Positions 61,752 through 64,000 of a stretch of 64,000 bases of DNA are shown here, piece by piece. This stretch comes from Flavobacterium aquariorum. GTDB taxonomy: Bacteria > Bacteroidota > Bacteroidia > Flavobacteriales > Flavobacteriaceae. The stretch is from positions 1-64,000 of the forward strand of contig NZ_QKXH01000008.1 in the NCBI RefSeq assembly GCF_003254745.1, written 5' to 3'. The notes under the pieces were generated by a model. That model was not told the DNA's origin. It saw nothing but the letters and a program-made list of their open reading frames with translations, and did not search any database. Both the position numbers and the translations under genes were made by a program. The stretch's first letter is position 1, and the number at the start of each line of letters is the position of its first letter.

Positions 61752-62162
61752 ATGGACACAGCAACAAAACCAAAACATATTGGCAGAAATATCAGCCGAA
61801 TTAGAGAGCTTAGAGGAATGAAACAAGAAGCCCTTGCTACTGCAATTGGAGTAAGCCAGCAATCCGTTTCTAACATTGAGGGAAGCGAAACAGTTGACGA
61901 AGAAAAACTACAGGCAATTGCTGAAGTTTTAGGAGTTACTGCTGATGGCATAAAAAATTATAGTGACGAAGCTGTATTTAATATTATTGGGAATACTGTA
62001 AATAATCATGACAATGCATCTTTTTTTCAATACCAGCCAACATTCAATCCTTTAGATAAATTGGTTGATGCTTATGAAGAAAACAAAAAACTATACGAAC
62101 GATTAGTTCAAGCCGAGAAAGAAAAAGTCGAATATTTGGAAAAATTACTAAAAGGAAAATAA
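61752..62162 (+). CDS. XRE-family regulator with coiled-coil tail
   Basis: A 136-aa protein: HTH_3 domain at about 10-66 (IGRNISRIRELRGMKQEALA, then GVSQQSVSNIE) and a C-terminal coiled coil (ENKKLYERLVQAEKEKVEYL). The -7 TATCTTTG (61740-61747) ends 5 nt before the ATG, so the message may be leaderless. It is divergent from the HEPN operon and probably controls it or itself. Confidence 0.9.
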   Translation: MDTATKPKHIGRNISRIRELRGMKQEALATAIGVSQQSVSNIEGSETVDEEKLQAIAEVLGVTADGIKNYSDEAVFNIIGNTVNNHDNASFFQYQPTFNPLDKLVDAYEENKKLYERLVQAEKEKVEYLEKLLKGK

Positions 62163-62177
62163 CCTTTATATAAATAA

Positions 62178-62217
62178 TAAAAGATAATGATATACCCAGT
62201 ATACCATTATCTTTTAT
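62178..62217 (+). terminator. Terminator after the XRE gene
   Basis: Stem AAAAGATAATG / CATTATCTTTT with inner GTATAC-type pairing; T-rich on both strands. Confidence 0.8.
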
Positions 62218-62366
62218 TTATCTTTTATTATTTATAATACGAGTTAGTTATTCAATTCATTAAAGTTTATGCATTCACTACACATTAAATAAACTACAAA
62301 TTATTTATGTATCTATGTGATTTATATTTTTTAAATTCACTTAAAAGAGAATCTGAACTTTAAGAA

Positions 62367-63500
62367 ATGGAGAAACGTAAAATTTATGACCGTAATTTTA
62401 AAGTAAAAGCAATCCAATTGGGTTCCGAAAGAGGTGTGAGAAAAGCTTCCAGAGAACTTGATATAGCGCCTTCACTTATAACTATATGGCGACAGGAGCT
62501 GCTTAAATATGGCACTGCGAGTTTTTGCGGAATTGGAAAGTCGAGATTAACCCCTGAAGAAAAAATATTTTCCAAACAAAAAATAAAACTTAAAAGAGAG
62601 CTTAAACAATCAGAACTTAAAATTGAAATTTTTAAAAATGGGAGTAAATATGTTTCTCAAGGGAAACTAATGACTTATCATTTTATTGAAAATAATGTAG
62701 AAAAATATACACTTGGAAAAATATGCAAAGTTTTTGGAGTAAATAGAAACGCATATATTAAATGGAAAAAGCAAGTAATTTCCCCAACACAACGTCGAAC
62801 AAATTTATTAAAAGAAGAAATAACTTCCATATTCTTTGAATACAAAGAAATATATGGCAGTGCAAGAATTGCTGCAGAATTACAAAGTCGAGGCTTTACG
62901 ACAAAACAACGACAAGTTGCTAAGTATATGAAAGAACTAGGTCTCGTTAGCAAGATAAGAAGAAATTATAAAATCAAAACTGTTTCACGTTATAATCGTT
63001 GTGCTTTTCCTAATATTTTAAATCAACAATTTACGGTTGAAGAACCTTCTAAAGCTTGGGTCTCAGGGATAACTCGCATCCAAACGAAGAAAAGAGTTTT
63101 ATTTTTAACCATTATTATGGATTTATTTGACAGGAAAATCATCGGGTGGAGCCTAAGCAATGGATTAACCGTTAAAGAAACTACAATACCAGCTTGGGAA
63201 ATGGCTGTTCAAAATCGTAAAACAAAAACAGGTTTAATATTTCATTCTGATAGAGGAATTCAGTATTCTAACAATATGCTTTCCAGTAAAATAGACTCTT
63301 ATAAGTTTATTAGACGAAGTATGAATCGAAAAGGAAATCATTCTGACAATTCTATCTGTGAAAGCTTTTTTACTTCCCTTAAATCTGAACTAGTCGATTT
63401 AAATATACTTCTTCCTAAAGAACAAATGGAACAAAAAATATTTGAATATCTTGGAAATCTACATTAAAAAGACATTCTACTATAGATTATCAAACTTCAG
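62367..63500 (+). pseudogene. Decayed IS3-family transposase (orfA and orfB in one frame)
   Basis: Open from 62367 to 63467 (366 aa). HTH_Tnp region 1-60, second HTH about 115-135, rve domain from about 225. D295 (HSDRG) and E332 (ESFF) are kept, but the first catalytic Asp is Gly: WVSGITRI (G234) where the family has W..DIT. The usual C-terminal KRHSTIDYQT is found in another frame at about 63464-63490, so a frameshift cut the end. OrfA and OrfB are joined without a frameshift. Probably inactive. Confidence 0.85.
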
Positions 63501-63503
63501 ACT

Positions 63504-64000
63504 ATGAAAAATTACGAGCCTTCTTTCAAAGAGAATGTAGTTAAATTAAGTTATGAGCGAGGCAAGGGGCAAATTGCAAGTTTTGCAAGAGAATTGGGAA
63601 TAGCTCCAGATTTCTTGTACAAATGGCGACAAGACTTTGAAAAATTTGGAACAGGGAGTTTTTGCGGATCTGGTCACGTAAAATTAACTCCTGAGCAGGC
63701 TGTAATTTTTAACCTTGAAAAGAAAATTAAAGATTCAAAAATTACGCTGGAAATTTTAAAAAAAGGAACCAAATATGTTTCGCAAGGAAAAATAATGACT
63801 AAACAATTCATTGAGAACAATAAATCTGAATTTTCGATTCAAAAAATATGTGCCGTATTAGAAGTATCGGAAACTACATATTATAGAAGAAAAAAACAAG
63901 AGCTTACAGATACAGAATCTCGAATGATTTTATTAAAACAAGAAATTACATCCATATTTTATGAATTTAAGCAAAGATATGGATGCACCAAAATTACAAA
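63504..64000 (+). CDS. IS3-family transposase, partial at window edge
   Basis: An open frame from ATG 63504 to the window end (165 aa seen). MKNYEPSFKENVVKLSYERG and GSFCGSGHVKLTPEQA parallel the first transposase; again orfA (to about residue 95) continues in frame into orfB through KYVSQGKIMTKQFIE. The DDE part lies outside the window. It begins inside the shifted C-terminal region of the first copy, so two elements abut head to tail. Confidence 0.85.
   Translation, partial: MKNYEPSFKENVVKLSYERGKGQIASFARELGIAPDFLYKWRQDFEKFGTGSFCGSGHVKLTPEQAVIFNLEKKIKDSKITLEILKKGTKYVSQGKIMTKQFIENNKSEFSIQKICAVLEVSETTYYRRKKQELTDTESRMILLKQEITSIFYEFKQRYGCTKIT

Noticed and set aside
61624-61821. 65-codon rightward frame overlapping the XRE gene start
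   Set aside because: It overlaps the XRE start in another frame and the divergent promoter region, and has no family features.

Overview
The window looks like a chromosome segment of a Flavobacterium-like member of the Bacteroidota. The evidence is low GC, promoters of the TTG / TAnnTTTG (-33/-7) type, almost no Shine-Dalgarno sequences, signal peptides ending in A-Q or S-Q, a split transketolase, and gene families typical of flavobacteria. It has a conserved core (about 1-41.7 kb) with a few accessory patches, followed by a stack of mobile DNA (41.7-64 kb).

Core, left to right. Three tandem leftward promoters (50-324) probably drive a strong stable-RNA operon beyond the left edge. A conserved structured element (645-722) precedes thrS-infC-rpmI-rplT, where infC appears to start at an AUA codon. 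From 15.7 to 4.3 kb, all leftward, lies a coherent asparagine/aspartate/C4-dicarboxylate block: DUF2490 barrel, malic enzyme, AspT-type antiporter, two aspartases (one with a signal peptide), a secreted asparaginase, a Dcu transporter and a porin-like barrel. It could turn asparagine into aspartate and fumarate on both sides of the inner membrane. Housekeeping genes follow (two-component pair, dnaB, accA, EamA permease, LptF/G, tgt). At 26.6-31.7 kb a five-gene operon encodes a LolA-like carrier, two FtsX-type permeases, an ATPase and an outer-membrane barrel, which reads as one envelope-spanning export machine.

Small accessory patches lie at 31.8-36.4 kb: a 139-bp MITE-like hairpin element; ten dyad repeats spaced exactly 22 bp in front of a small HTH gene; two genes packaged like integron cassettes (serine hydrolase, VOC protein); two rhodaneses behind a perfect GTAAC-N4-GTTAC operator; and another structured element. 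Core genes resume with transketolase, an FKBP lipoprotein, an S4 protein, a phosphoribosyltransferase, shikimate kinase, two identical tRNA-Lys and a tRNA-Leu(GAG).

Mobile DNA. A 16.9-kb island (41656-58538) sits in the 3' end of tRNA-Leu, bounded by a 16-bp direct repeat, with a 19-bp repeat just inside each end (probable integrase arm sites) and a tyrosine integrase at the right. Its backbone is a Toprim-like protein, a P4-type primase-helicase, an excisionase-like HTH protein and a small HUH-type Rep candidate. Its cargo has two modules that look like defence. One is a 1064-aa DNA adenine methyltransferase abutting a 1123-aa PLD-nuclease/SF2-helicase. The other is a tight three-gene operon: a catalytic-core-only tyrosine recombinase, an FRG-domain protein and a membrane protein with a TLGYGD potassium-channel filter. 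The second operon is the best candidate here for an undescribed system. Right of the island lie a large serine recombinase whose last codons run through the att repeat, a HEPN-domain protein with a partner, an XRE regulator, a decayed IS3-family transposase, and a second one cut by the window edge.
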